DNA of 64,000 nt. Origin: JBBQVS01 sp964250805. Lineage in GTDB: Bacteria > Chloroflexota > Ktedonobacteria > Ktedonobacterales > Ktedonobacteraceae. Shown here one piece after another: positions 35,914-46,093 of this stretch (positions within the stretch are counted from its first letter, which is position 1; the number at the start of each line of letters is the position of its first letter). Under the pieces are notes generated by a model. It was not told where the DNA came from and did no database searches. It saw nothing but the letters and a program-made list of their open reading frames with translations. The position numbers and the translations under genes were made by a program. Where the stretch lies: the NCBI GenBank assembly GCA_964250805.1, contig CAXUHG010000003.1, positions 59,181 through 123,180 of the forward strand. The letters run 5' to 3'.

Positions 35914-38055
35914 TCACATGTCTACATCGGAAAGCACTTCGTTCTCTTTGGTCTCAGCGATACTCTGGCCCTCATCCTCCTCAAAGAGGGGATGATTGAG
36001 AAACCATTCTTGGCAATCGAACTCTTCCTCGCCATTTCGGACATGCACACGTCGGTAGGTACCGTCGGTGCGCAGTTCGCTAGCGTTTACGGTATCCGCG
36101 AGATAGGTCTGCAACACTCTCTTATAAAGAACGGCTCGGAGGTGCGCGGAGCGAATTGGAAACAGCGTTTCGACTCGTGTATCGAGGTTGCGCTGCATCA
36201 AATCGGCACTGCCCAGATAGACCTCTTCATTACCATTGTTGCCAAAGTAGTAGATGCGACTGTGTTCAAGGAAGCGACCGACGATACTTCGCACATGTAT
36301 ATTCTCGCTCACCCCCTTGACTCCCGGACGCAAGCTACACATGCCACGTATAATCAGGTCGATGCTCACACCTGCTTGCGACGCACGATAGAGCAAGCGA
36401 ATCATCTCAGGGTCGGTCAAGGCGTTGAACTTGAAGAGCAGGCGCCCATTGCCATATTGCTCATGTAGGCGTATCTCGCGCTCGATAAGCTCCGCGAAGC
36501 TAGGGCGCAGTTCAGTCGGGGCGACCAATAGCATATTATATGTTGTGCCACGTGAATAGCCCGTGAGCGAATTAAAGAGATTGGTAGCATCCTCGCCGAT
36601 AGCATCATCACAAGTAAAGAGGCCAAAGTCCTCGTAAATTTTCGCGGTCGAAGCATTGTAATTGCCAGTGCCTAAATGAATATAGCGTTGCAAACCCTGC
36701 TCTTCTTTGCGTACCACGAGTGCCACCTTCGCATGCGTTTTCAGCGTGTACGAGCCGAAGACGACGTGTACGCCTGCCTTCTCTAGCTCGCGCGCCCAGC
36801 CGATATTGTTCTCCTCATCGAAACGTGCCTTTAGTTCAACCAGCACCGCCACTTGTTTGCCGTTTTCCACCGCCTTCAGAAGGGCTTGCACGATCACAGG
36901 TGCATTCGACCCAACACGATACAACGTCTGTTTGATAGCTAGCACTCGCTCGTCATCGGCGGCGGCAGTAATGAAGTTGACAACCGAGTTAAAGCTATCG
37001 TAGGGATGATGTACGAGTAAATCCTGCTCCTCGATAGCAGCGAATAGATCGGCGTTCTTACGTAAAAACGAGGGAGTGCGCGGCTCGAAGGGCTCATCCT
37101 TGAGGTCTGGACGGTCGAGGCTATGCAGTTCCATCACCGCGTCCATGCCGAGCGGCCCATCGATCACCGTCAAGTCATGTGAGGTAATCTCCATATTATC
37201 AAGCAACAGGCTACGAATGCGTTGCGGCATCGAGGGGTTGACCGCGAGATCGACAACGACGCCAAAGCGACGGTCACGCACCTCTTGCTCGATATACTCA
37301 AGCAGGTCCAAGGACTCATCTATCTGTAACTCGATATCGGCATCGCGCAACACACGAAACGGATAGGATTCCCACACATTGTAACCAGGGAACAGAGTGT
37401 TCAAATTGGCTGCAATCACCTGCTCAATCCATACGAACGCAACGGCATCCTTCTCATCAGCTTGTACCTGAACAAGACGTGGTAACGTTGGTGGTACCTT
37501 GACACGAGCAAATAATTCGCTCTGTGCGGCATCGGCAATCACAACAGCAAGGTTCAGACTGCGATTCGAGATATGCGGGAAGGGATGACCCTGATCGACG
37601 GCAAGAGGCGTGAGGACAGGAAAAACCTCTTTCTCAAAGTAGTCATGCATAGCTTCGCGTTGTCGCTCATTGAGTTGTTCATAGTCAAGGACATGAATAT
37701 GTTGTTTACCCAGCAACGGTAGGAGCGTAGTACGCCAGTACTCACGTACCTCTTGCACAAGTGGAGCTAGTTTTTCGCGGATCGCGGCAAGTTGCTCCTC
37801 GCCTGTGCGTCCATCGGGGCTACGCAAAGTTTTACTAGACTCAACCTGATCCTTGATACCAGCAAGACGAATCATAATGAACTCGTCAAGATTGTTTTCA
37901 AAGATAGAAACGAACTTTAAGCGTTCCAGGAGTGGATGGCGTTCGTCCTTCGCCTCGTCGAACACGCGGCGATTGAACTCAATCCAGCTTAACTCTCGAT
38001 TTATATACAGGTACGGCTGCTCTAATTCGGGATGAAGAGTATCTTGTAGTGTCAT
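35914..38055 (-). CDS. ppk: polyphosphate kinase 1
   Basis: 713 residues (an ATG two codons earlier, at 38061, is equally possible). Polymerises the terminal phosphate of ATP into polyphosphate. N-terminal YLYINRELSWIEFN is the PPK1 signature; the phospholipase-D-like C-terminal halves include LKTHAKVALVVR and YIHLGTGNYN, which carry the active-site His residues and DFGLFTCD after. The length matches the family. No exopolyphosphatase gene adjoins it. Confidence 0.95.
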   Translation of the reverse strand: MTLQDTLHPELEQPYLYINRELSWIEFNRRVFDEAKDERHPLLERLKFVSIFENNLDEFIMIRLAGIKDQVESSKTLRSPDGRTGEEQLAAIREKLAPLVQEVREYWRTTLLPLLGKQHIHVLDYEQLNERQREAMHDYFEKEVFPVLTPLAVDQGHPFPHISNRSLNLAVVIADAAQSELFARVKVPPTLPRLVQVQADEKDAVAFVWIEQVIAANLNTLFPGYNVWESYPFRVLRDADIELQIDESLDLLEYIEQEVRDRRFGVVVDLAVNPSMPQRIRSLLLDNMEITSHDLTVIDGPLGMDAVMELHSLDRPDLKDEPFEPRTPSFLRKNADLFAAIEEQDLLVHHPYDSFNSVVNFITAAADDERVLAIKQTLYRVGSNAPVIVQALLKAVENGKQVAVLVELKARFDEENNIGWARELEKAGVHVVFGSYTLKTHAKVALVVRKEEQGLQRYIHLGTGNYNASTAKIYEDFGLFTCDDAIGEDATNLFNSLTGYSRGTTYNMLLVAPTELRPSFAELIEREIRLHEQYGNGRLLFKFNALTDPEMIRLLYRASQAGVSIDLIIRGMCSLRPGVKGVSENIHVRSIVGRFLEHSRIYYFGNNGNEEVYLGSADLMQRNLDTRVETLFPIRSAHLRAVLYKRVLQTYLADTVNASELRTDGTYRRVHVRNGEEEFDCQEWFLNHPLFEEDEGQSIAETKENEVLSDVDM

Positions 38056-38129
38056 ATGCAATAATCCTAATCGCTAATATCATTCGCTTCATTGTAACAT
38101 GCTAGTCTGAAACGATGCAAAGGCACGTC

Positions 38130-38215
38130 CATGACAGAGGCCAGCCCTGTCACTACTATATACGTAAAAAGTGCGAAAACGGCATATAGTAGTGACAGGG
38201 CTGGCCTCTGTCATG
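38130..38215. repeat. long perfect palindrome between ppk and the sedolisin
   Basis: 31-nt perfect arms (38130-38160 and 38185-38215; outer end CATGACAGAGGCC) with a 24-nt centre. The inner arm ends CACTACTATA, like the 29.65-kb palindrome. The whole unit could be a small non-autonomous element. Confidence 0.8.
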
Positions 38216-38240
38216 AAAACTTCTTGCCCAACTGCCCAAA

Positions 38241-38276
38241 ACGAAAAGCGATGAGAACTTTGAGTTCTCATCGCTT
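38241..38276 (-). terminator. terminator of the sedolisin gene
   Basis: On the minus strand, AAGCGATGAGAACT pairs with AGTTCTCATCGCTT followed by TTCG and a further T stretch, about 37 bp after the stop. Classic intrinsic terminator form. Confidence 0.8.
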
Positions 38277-38312
38277 CGGAACGCATATTTCTCTCGTGTG
38301 AGTAGCTTGCCG

Positions 38313-39653
38313 TTACACTCTCTTGAGGAGGCCATTGACGATTGGCGAACCCCAACCTGAAGCAGCATCCCAACCTCTGTGTGCATTGTAGCCAGTGATT
38401 GTCAGGCTAAAGTCCAGGAAGAAGAAAGAATTGTTGCCAACAAGGATGTCGTGGAAGGCTGCCGCATAAGATGCACCCTTGCCAATCTTGTACAGCGTAG
38501 GATTCAGGAAGCCGAGTGACTTGCCCTGATACTGGTCGGCGAGAGCAACGATACCAGCCCATTGTGGTGAACCTGCGCTTGTGCCACCGCTCAAGCTAAA
38601 GCTACCCGCCTCGTAGACTAGAACGCCACCGTTGACAGCGGCATTGTATGATACGTCAGGTACACCGCGTCCACGTCCGGGAACGACACCCTGTTGGTAG
38701 TCGGGCTTGGCATAGAGAGTGCTGAAGCCGCCACCACCACCGATGTTGGTTGGACCGCCAAGGTCAGACTCATTCCAGACGAGTTCGGTCTGATAGCCAC
38801 CGTTCGCCTTGGCGAAGAGTTGTGTGCCACCCACACCTGTGACATAGGGGTCAGAGGCAGGGGAGCTCGCGCTTAGAATGAAAGAGGTGCCATCGCACGT
38901 TGGCTGTGCTGCGCCATTGTCACCTGCCGAAGCAAGGACGGTAATGCCTTTAGCGGCTGCACGGATGAACAACTGATGCTCCTGAGCAAGAAGAGCAGGA
39001 TCGACACACGACTCGGCCTCGCCGAAGCTCTGTGAGATGACATCGCCAAGACGATGTTGCACAGCATAATTTGTTACATTATACAGGTCAATGTCATTGC
39101 TAGTTGGTGCCAGAACGAGATCAATGTTGGCACCAGGAGCCACAGCGTGTGCCCACTCAACGTCCAGCGTGATTTCACCTGCCCAACCCTGCTGAATCGG
39201 GTCTTTAGGATTGAAAGGTGTGATACCATTGGGAGCAATAATGTTGAATTTAGGAGCAGGAAGTCCGAACGTGGTATCGAACGTTGCTAGATCGGTTTTA
39301 ATAGTGAGACTCTGATAGGCATCGACGATAACGATGGTACGACCCGTACCAGTGATGCCTGCTTTGTAGACATCAGTATAAGAATAGGCAGTAGCGATCT
39401 GCTGTGGTGAATAGCAGCGGAACGGGGCATTAGGCAATTGACATTTGAATTGAGGTTGACCGGCGGCGTCTTTACCTACAAGTGATGTTGCCAATTTAAC
39501 TGGGTTGGCTTTAACAAGATGTGGCTTGATTGGTGATGCTGCATGAGTAGTAGCAGCATGCTGATAGAATACTACACCGCCGACGATGGCGAGTAGAGCA
39601 AACACTGTCAGCATTACGCGCAGGACATTGGGAGAAAGTTTCAAATACCTCAC
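38313..39653 (-). CDS. sedolisin-like serine-carboxyl peptidase (S53)
   Basis: 446 residues with an N-terminal signal segment (LRVMLTVFALLAIVGGVV), so it is exported. The S53 catalytic set is present: Glu and Asp in GEITLDVEW, the oxyanion Asp in LASAGDNGA, and Ser in SGGTSAGSPQW. The calcium-site region FHDILVGNN and ...GYNAHRGWDAASGWGSP is also visible. The usual ~180-residue activation prodomain is absent or reduced to ~50 residues. Start is GTG with AAGGAG 6 bp upstream. Probably degrades protein at acid pH outside the cell. Confidence 0.88.
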   Translation of the reverse strand: MRYLKLSPNVLRVMLTVFALLAIVGGVVFYQHAATTHAASPIKPHLVKANPVKLATSLVGKDAAGQPQFKCQLPNAPFRCYSPQQIATAYSYTDVYKAGITGTGRTIVIVDAYQSLTIKTDLATFDTTFGLPAPKFNIIAPNGITPFNPKDPIQQGWAGEITLDVEWAHAVAPGANIDLVLAPTSNDIDLYNVTNYAVQHRLGDVISQSFGEAESCVDPALLAQEHQLFIRAAAKGITVLASAGDNGAAQPTCDGTSFILSASSPASDPYVTGVGGTQLFAKANGGYQTELVWNESDLGGPTNIGGGGGFSTLYAKPDYQQGVVPGRGRGVPDVSYNAAVNGGVLVYEAGSFSLSGGTSAGSPQWAGIVALADQYQGKSLGFLNPTLYKIGKGASYAAAFHDILVGNNSFFFLDFSLTITGYNAHRGWDAASGWGSPIVNGLLKRV

Positions 39654-39934
39654 ATGTGACTCCTTAGTTCAATAGTAGTAGAAAAGAGCATCCATACTTC
39701 TAAGTAATATTCGTCATACTTCTTGTATATAAAAGGGTCTGAATGCCTGTTCGATGCACCTTTGCATCAAACAAAAGGAAAAGGAGAGATTGAATATGCT
39801 CTATTAACCACAACGAACATCCACGTTCTTGTATGTGCCGTTAGTACAAATGGCTATGTTAGTCTCGCTTCCCCACTTCTGAAAGGGGAGTTACAACAAT
39901 TGTTACCTGAATGTCCTCATATTACACTTTTGGC
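39654..39934. other. spacer without a supported gene
   Basis: A 71-codon TTG-started frame at 39723-39938 has no ribosome site and overlaps the tRNA-Leu promoter; AAAAGGAGAGA near 39780 precedes an ATG that stops after three codons. I see no other structure. Confidence 0.5.
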
Positions 39935-39964
39935 TTGACACTGGCGAAGGCACTGATGTATTAT
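39935..39964 (+). promoter_or_regulatory. promoter of tRNA-Leu
   Basis: TTGACA, an 18-bp spacer and TATTAT, about 50 bp upstream of the tRNA 5' end. Confidence 0.7.
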
Positions 39965-40016
39965 CGACAGGTGAGGGTATACTGCTATTAAAAGTACTCT
40001 TTCTATGCAAAACTCT

Positions 40017-40099
40017 GGGCGATTGCTGAAATTGGTAGACAGGGCAGACTTAGGATCTGTTGGTTAATAGCCGTGAGAGTTCGAGTCTCTCATCGCCCA
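40017..40099 (+). tRNA. tRNA-Leu (TAG anticodon)
   Basis: An 83-nt class II tRNA. Acceptor GGGCGAT/ATCGCCC, D-loop with TTGGTAGAC, anticodon loop CTTAGGA giving TAG (reads CUA), a long variable arm (GGTTAATAGCC) and T-arm GAGAG TTCGAGT CTCTC. CCA is not encoded. Confidence 0.93.
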
Positions 40100-40296
40100 T
40101 TTTTACCCTTTGTTTGAAGATTACATTATAGCCGATTTATTGCGTCTTTTTTAGCAGAACAAACGGAGTGGGGTGCGATGCTTCGGCTTCTGAGGAATAG
40201 AGAGATGCAGGAAATTGTAATATCTTGTATCAAATAATTACTATATGAATGTATAGAGTTCGCGCAAATCAAGTAGCGCGGACCAGTGGAGGAAAT

Positions 40297-41793
40297 GTGA
40301 AGGTCTCGGTAGAAAAGTTGCCAAGCAGTGAGGCCGTCCTTGATGTTGAAGTGACCTGGGACGAAATGCAGAAAGCCTCTGATAAGGCATATCGAAAACT
40401 TGTGCAGCAGGTTGACGTGCAGGGCTTCCGTAGAGGCAAGGCCCCACGTACAATTTTGGAGCGCAAAGTAGGCAAAGAATACATCTATCAAGAAGGTCTC
40501 GACGACCTGATTTCAGAAACATATCGCAACGCATTAAAAGAACACGAACTTACTCCTATCGCGCAGCCAACGGTAGATGCCCCCGTCTTTGAGATGGAGC
40601 AACCTTACCATTTCAGCCTCACTATTCCAGTCGTGACTCCGCCTGTTCTTGGTGACTACAAGTCGCTGCACTTTGAGCGACCGGAGGCAGAGGTAACATC
40701 GGAAGAGGTTGAGAAGGAGATTGAGTCGTTCCGCAGCCGTCAAACAGAGTGGGTAGAGGTCGAACGACCAGCCGCAATTCATGACCGTGTAACCGTCGAT
40801 CTCAAGCTAACCTCAGATGAGCAGAAGATTTCAGATTTGAAGGACAACCCCTTCGAGTTAACCGACGAACGTAGCGGTCTGTTCAAAGGCATGGATGAGC
40901 AGGTTGTCGGCATGCAGGTTGGTGAGAGCAAGACGTTCTCAACCACTATTCCCGAAGATTACCTCAACGAGAAGTATCGTGGCAAACAGGCCGACTTTTA
41001 CATTCTGCTACACAAAGTAGAGGAGAAGCACGAGCCAGAGCTTGATGATGCCTTCGCCGAACAGGTAAGTGGCGGCGAGATTACTACTCTTGAAGACCTG
41101 CGTAAAACTGTCAGCGATAACATTCTTGAGAATAAGAAGCGTAAGATTCGCGATGATTTACGACAAGAGGTCATCGATGCAGTCATAGATCAGGCGCAGT
41201 TTACGCTACATCCATTGCTGATCGACGAAGAGGCCGAAGAGATGTTACACCAGATGGGACACATGTTGGAGCGACAGGGTCTCTCAATGGATCAGTATCT
41301 CAAGATGACCAATAAGACGCGTGAAGCGTATCTGCAGGATGTACGCCCAGATGCTGAGAAACGCGCCAAACAACAACTAGTCCTGGATGAGGTAGCGAAC
41401 GAAGAAAAGATCGAGATCACACCAGAAGACCTCGAAGCACTCTTTAATGCTTATGCACAGGCTGGTCAGGAGCTACCACGCACCGAAGATCAAATTCGTG
41501 CCCTTGCCATTAGCTATCGACGCGAAAAGGCTATTACACGCCTCGTTGAGTTAACCACCGATCCCGATCCTGACGCAGAAGAGGACGAGGTGCTTGAGGA
41601 AGAGACCAGCGTAGAAAATGCCGAGGCCGCCGCCCTTGCGGGTGACGAACTCTCGGAGAATGCAACGACAGATGCAGTGGGAAATGAGGATGAAACGGTC
41701 ACTCCTGTAGCGACCGAATCTGTGGGAGGTGAAGCATCTGCAACACCTCAACCCGAAACATCAGAAACGCCGACAACGGAAAGTCAGCAGTAA
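40297..41793 (+). CDS. tig: trigger factor
   Basis: 498 residues. Ribosome-bound chaperone and peptidyl-prolyl isomerase for nascent chains. The N-terminal ribosome-binding signature is GFRRGKAPR. The PPIase domain follows near 150-235 (DRVTVDLKLT to FYILLHKVE), then the helical C-terminal domain. The last ~65 residues are an acidic, low-complexity tail. GTG at 40297 is chosen because GGAGG lies 5 bp upstream; ATG 40249 lacks this. It starts a run with clpX and lon (111 and 51 bp apart), a typical protein-quality-control cluster. Confidence 0.93.
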   Translation: MKVSVEKLPSSEAVLDVEVTWDEMQKASDKAYRKLVQQVDVQGFRRGKAPRTILERKVGKEYIYQEGLDDLISETYRNALKEHELTPIAQPTVDAPVFEMEQPYHFSLTIPVVTPPVLGDYKSLHFERPEAEVTSEEVEKEIESFRSRQTEWVEVERPAAIHDRVTVDLKLTSDEQKISDLKDNPFELTDERSGLFKGMDEQVVGMQVGESKTFSTTIPEDYLNEKYRGKQADFYILLHKVEEKHEPELDDAFAEQVSGGEITTLEDLRKTVSDNILENKKRKIRDDLRQEVIDAVIDQAQFTLHPLLIDEEAEEMLHQMGHMLERQGLSMDQYLKMTNKTREAYLQDVRPDAEKRAKQQLVLDEVANEEKIEITPEDLEALFNAYAQAGQELPRTEDQIRALAISYRREKAITRLVELTTDPDPDAEEDEVLEEETSVENAEAAALAGDELSENATTDAVGNEDETVTPVATESVGGEASATPQPETSETPTTESQQ

Positions 41794-41903
41794 GAAGAGG
41801 TGGTTCGTGTCTCGCATCGCTCTGATAAACGGGCGAGACACTCAACTGCTCACATGAGTAAAGTAGTAACACTATTCAATGACGACACCTCTAAAGGGAA
41901 AAG

Positions 41904-43193
41904 GTGACAGACGTGGCAAACTCGAAAAATGTACGAACAACGTATCGCTGCTCATTTTGTGGCAAGAGCCAGGATCAGGTTCAGCGCTTGATCGCGGGTC
42001 CTGGTGGCGTCTACATCTGCGATGAGTGTATCGACCTCTGCCGAGAAATCATCGACGAGGAGCAGGCAACGGTTGCGAAGCCGCGACTGCAAGCAGGGAA
42101 GATACCGGCTCCTAAGAAAATTTACGAGCAACTGAGCCAGTATGTAATCGGGCAGGATCGCGCGAAAAAGACGCTCTCGGTTGCGGTCTACAATCACTAC
42201 AAACGTGTCAACGTTGGTATGCAGATCGACGATGTAGAGCTAGGCAAGAGCAATATTCTGATGATTGGACCAACGGGTAGCGGTAAAACGTTGCTCGCGC
42301 AAACACTCGCCAAAGTTCTCGATGTGCCTTTCTGTATCGCCGACGCCACTGCTCTGACCGAGGCTGGCTATGTAGGTGAAGATGTCGAGAACATCCTGCT
42401 CCGTCTCATCCAGACCGCCGATTTTGATGTCGCACGCGCTGAGCGGGGTATTGTCTACATCGACGAGATCGACAAGATTGCACGCAAATCTGACAATCCT
42501 TCCATCACGCGCGATGTATCAGGCGAAGGTGTGCAGCAAGCACTACTCAAAATCATCGAGGGAACGGTTGCGAACGTGCCTCCGCAAGGTGGTCGCAAAC
42601 ATCCCCATCAAGATTTTATTCAAATCAATACAGCAAATATCCTCTTTATTTGCGGTGGTGCCTTCGAGGGTCTCGATAAGATCGTCGAGCATCGCCTGGG
42701 GAGTAATAAGACCATTGGCTTCCGCGCGAAAGAAGGCGAAAACGCTGAAGCGGTGGCGAAAGAAACGATTCTGGCGCATCTTATTCCCGATGACCTACTC
42801 AAGTATGGACTCATACCAGAGTTTGTTGGGCGCCTTCCCGTAGAGGTCTCGCTGGACAGCCTTGACAAAGCCGCTCTCATTCGTATCTTGACTGAACCCA
42901 AGAATGCGATTGTCAAGCAGTATCAGAAATTCTTGCAGCTTGATCGTGTAGAGCTTGCCTTCACGGGCGATGCGCTTGAAGCGGCGGCAGAGGAAGCACT
43001 CAAGCAGCGTACAGGCGCACGCGGTTTGCGTAGCATTGTCGAGGGGGTATTGCTCGATGTAATGTACGACATACCTTCGCGTACCGATGTGAAGAAGGTA
43101 ATTATTAACGGCGATGTGATTACCAGTCACAATAAACCCTTACTTGTGACGAGAAGTGAACGCAACGCCTATTCTGAAGATGAGTCTGCATAA
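41904..43193 (+). CDS. clpX: ATP-dependent Clp protease ATPase subunit ClpX
   Basis: 429 residues. AAA+ unfoldase that feeds ClpP. N-terminal zinc-binding domain CSFCGK...CDECIDLC, Walker A GPTGSGKT, Walker B VYIDEIDKI, sensor and C-terminal RxxGARGLRSI motifs are all present. The start is GTG with a GGGAAAA site. clpP is not in the window, so it must be elsewhere. It is between tig and lon on the same strand. Confidence 0.97.
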   Translation: MTDVANSKNVRTTYRCSFCGKSQDQVQRLIAGPGGVYICDECIDLCREIIDEEQATVAKPRLQAGKIPAPKKIYEQLSQYVIGQDRAKKTLSVAVYNHYKRVNVGMQIDDVELGKSNILMIGPTGSGKTLLAQTLAKVLDVPFCIADATALTEAGYVGEDVENILLRLIQTADFDVARAERGIVYIDEIDKIARKSDNPSITRDVSGEGVQQALLKIIEGTVANVPPQGGRKHPHQDFIQINTANILFICGGAFEGLDKIVEHRLGSNKTIGFRAKEGENAEAVAKETILAHLIPDDLLKYGLIPEFVGRLPVEVSLDSLDKAALIRILTEPKNAIVKQYQKFLQLDRVELAFTGDALEAAAEEALKQRTGARGLRSIVEGVLLDVMYDIPSRTDVKKVIINGDVITSHNKPLLVTRSERNAYSEDESA

Positions 43194-43244
43194 TGCAGAC
43201 TCATCCCCATTCTGTGGGGTCGCAAGAAAGACAGGCGCAGAGAC

Positions 43245-45863
43245 ATGAGCGATTCGGAACGCCAGGATACTACACAAAAGGCAGGAAACGGGGTATATCC
43301 GCTTGTTGCGTTAAAGAATGTCGTTGTGTTTCCGCATAACAGCCATGCGCTGGTCATTGGACGAGAGAAGATGGTTCGCGCCTTTGAAGAGGCAATGATG
43401 CATCCTGATCGCACCCTCGTTGTGGTGATGCAGCGTTCTACCGAAATCGCAGACCCACAGATGCAAGATGTCTTTCCTGTTGGTACGCTGGTTGAAGTCT
43501 CCTCTATACAACGACAGCAAGATGGCACGATACAAGCCCTTGTACGTGGTATTTCACGCGTCGCTATTGCCACCTTTCTCGAAGACGAACCCTTTCTGCG
43601 TGTCGAGGTAAGCCCACAACAGGAGCCACATCACAAAGGTCCCCAGGCCGACGCCCTTGTGCGCTACGCAACCAACCTTTTTGAACGCTACGCGCAACTC
43701 AATCGCCGTTTCTCAGCCGAAGATATCAACTCGATTGTGGTACTCAAAACGCTTCCACGCCTCTCCGACACGCTGGGCGCGCATGTCATCAACGACGTTC
43801 AGCAGCAACAAGAACTGCTAGAGACGCTCGACCCGATGGAGCGTATCAACAAAATATGTGTTATTCTTGGCAACGAGATCGAGATACTGGAGCTTGAGAC
43901 GACGATACGTAGCCGTGTACGTTCACAGGTAGACCGCTCACAAAAAGAATTTTATCTACGCGAGCAGTTGCGAGCAATCCAGGAAGAATTGGGAATGGAA
44001 ACCTCTTCCGAAGCCGATGAGTTACGCGCCAAACTCCAAGAGAAAGCTTTACCTTCAGACATCGCGGTCAAGGTACGCAAAGAAATTGATCGCCTTGAGC
44101 GAACTCCGCCACAATCGGCGGAGATCACCGTGCTACGCTCATACATCGACTGGGTGCTAGCTCTACCCTGGAATGAACGCACCGAAGACCGCTTCGACTT
44201 GATGGAGACGCGTCATATTCTTGATGTAGAGCATTATGGGCTAGAGGCAATCAAGGAGCGTATCGTCGAATTTTTAGCGGTACGACAACTCCTACGTAGG
44301 CGTCAAGATACACGCTCGAACGCGAAAAGTGAGAGTCAGGGGCAAATTCTCTGCTTCATTGGTCCCCCTGGCGTCGGCAAAACATCGCTCGGTCAATCGA
44401 TTGCACACGCGCTTGGACGCAAGTTCGCGCGTATCTCTCTCGGTGGCGTGCATGATGAGGCAGAGATACGTGGGCATCGTCGCACCTACGTTGGTGCCCT
44501 CCCCGGCAGAATTATTCAGAGCATGCGAACGGTTGGAGTACGTAATCCCGTCTTCTTACTGGACGAGGTTGATAAGCTGTCATCGGAATATCGCGGTGAT
44601 CCAGCAGCGGCCCTGCTAGAAGTACTTGACTCACAGCAAAACAACACCTTCACCGACTCCTATCTTGAGGTGCCGTTTGACCTCTCCGAAGTATTTTTCA
44701 TCTGCACAGGCAATGTAAGATATCAGATACCGCGTGCCCTTGCCGACCGCATGGATATTATCGAATTGCCAGGCTATATTCTGGATGAGAAGGTGAATAT
44801 TGGTACGCGTCACCTATTGCCCAAAGTGTTGGATGAACACGGTTTGATGCCAGAGCAACTCAAGATACCGCAAGCAGCCATGCAGCATATCGTGACCGAT
44901 TACACACGTGAGGCTGGTGTACGCAATCTTGAACGACAGCTAGCAACGATTAGCCGCAAGGTGGCGCGTCGTGTACTGGAAAAACCAAACACACATCTAC
45001 GTCTCACTGCGCACAGCCTTGAACAATATCTTGGTGCGCCACGTTATAGCAACGCGCCGCCCGTACAACGCTCGAAAATAGGCGCAGCAATGGGTCTAGC
45101 GGTAACAGAAAACGGAGGCATGTTGCTCTCAGTCGAAGTTGTGACCATGCCCGGCAAAGGTGAGCTACTGATAACGGGACAGCTTGGTGATGTCATGCAT
45201 GAGTCAGCACGAGCGGCTCTCTCCTACATACGTACACGCGCAGATGAACTACAGATCGATCCTAACTTTCAAGAAAATACAGACCTGCATATTCACCTGC
45301 CCGAAAACGCGCTCCCTAAAGATGGTCCTTCTGCCGGTATCACTATCGCGGTCGCGCTTATCTCCGCCCTCACGCGCCGTCCTGTACGCAGCAATCTGGC
45401 GATGACAGGTGAGATTACGGTACTGGGTAGTGTACTGGCAATTGGAGGCTTGAAAGAAAAGGTGTTAGCGGCGCATCAATCTTCCATCACACACCTTATC
45501 ATTCCGGCTGAGAACAAAACCGAGCTTGGAGAGATACCTGCGAAGATACGTCAAAGCCTGCACTTTACTCTTGTAGACAACATGGATGCCGTCGTCGCTG
45601 CCGCATTGCTTGAACAGCCGCCGGACGAACAAGAGGTGAATCTCCGTTCATCAGCCATAGAGGAGCGCCTACCAACGCATCGAGAGCTTGACGAATTCCA
45701 TGAGACGCATGATCGCACTCATCGACGCCCGAATATCGCCGCCAATGAGCAATGGGAGCCAGACGAAATTGATCCATCCGTCTTCATGATTCCTTCAGTG
45801 GACCATCATGAGTATGATACTCCACAGGCAAAGCAGAAACATAACAGCACTCCTCAAAAATAG
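43245..45863 (+). CDS. lon: Lon protease
   Basis: 872 residues. N-terminal LAN domain, AAA+ domain with GPPGVGKTSLGQS and FLLDEVDKL, and a proteolytic domain with Ser in KDGPSAGITIAVAL and Lys in GGLKEKVLAAHQ, the Ser-Lys dyad. It degrades misfolded and regulatory proteins in the cytoplasm. The final ~80 residues (His-, Asp- and Glu-rich) exceed the usual length. 51 bp after clpX. Confidence 0.96.
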   Translation: MSDSERQDTTQKAGNGVYPLVALKNVVVFPHNSHALVIGREKMVRAFEEAMMHPDRTLVVVMQRSTEIADPQMQDVFPVGTLVEVSSIQRQQDGTIQALVRGISRVAIATFLEDEPFLRVEVSPQQEPHHKGPQADALVRYATNLFERYAQLNRRFSAEDINSIVVLKTLPRLSDTLGAHVINDVQQQQELLETLDPMERINKICVILGNEIEILELETTIRSRVRSQVDRSQKEFYLREQLRAIQEELGMETSSEADELRAKLQEKALPSDIAVKVRKEIDRLERTPPQSAEITVLRSYIDWVLALPWNERTEDRFDLMETRHILDVEHYGLEAIKERIVEFLAVRQLLRRRQDTRSNAKSESQGQILCFIGPPGVGKTSLGQSIAHALGRKFARISLGGVHDEAEIRGHRRTYVGALPGRIIQSMRTVGVRNPVFLLDEVDKLSSEYRGDPAAALLEVLDSQQNNTFTDSYLEVPFDLSEVFFICTGNVRYQIPRALADRMDIIELPGYILDEKVNIGTRHLLPKVLDEHGLMPEQLKIPQAAMQHIVTDYTREAGVRNLERQLATISRKVARRVLEKPNTHLRLTAHSLEQYLGAPRYSNAPPVQRSKIGAAMGLAVTENGGMLLSVEVVTMPGKGELLITGQLGDVMHESARAALSYIRTRADELQIDPNFQENTDLHIHLPENALPKDGPSAGITIAVALISALTRRPVRSNLAMTGEITVLGSVLAIGGLKEKVLAAHQSSITHLIIPAENKTELGEIPAKIRQSLHFTLVDNMDAVVAAALLEQPPDEQEVNLRSSAIEERLPTHRELDEFHETHDRTHRRPNIAANEQWEPDEIDPSVFMIPSVDHHEYDTPQAKQKHNSTPQK

Positions 45864-46093
45864 CATTAGATAAATTACCTTCTCGTTCGTTATACTGATT
45901 GAGGAGCTTACCCAATACTGATAGCTTGATTGCATACCCAACTTTTACGGGCATGCTACGTATAGATTGGTAAGGGTGGGTGCAGGTTAAACAACAGACC
46001 TTCCAATAGCTTCCCTCGCCAACGTTTTCTAAGAGAAGATATAATTCTTCTCCGTGCAATGATTTCGTTTTTGTGTTTAGAGAGGACAGATTT

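Noticed and set aside
39723..39938. 71-codon frame before tRNA-Leu
   Set aside because: TTG start with no ribosome site; it overlaps the tRNA promoter.
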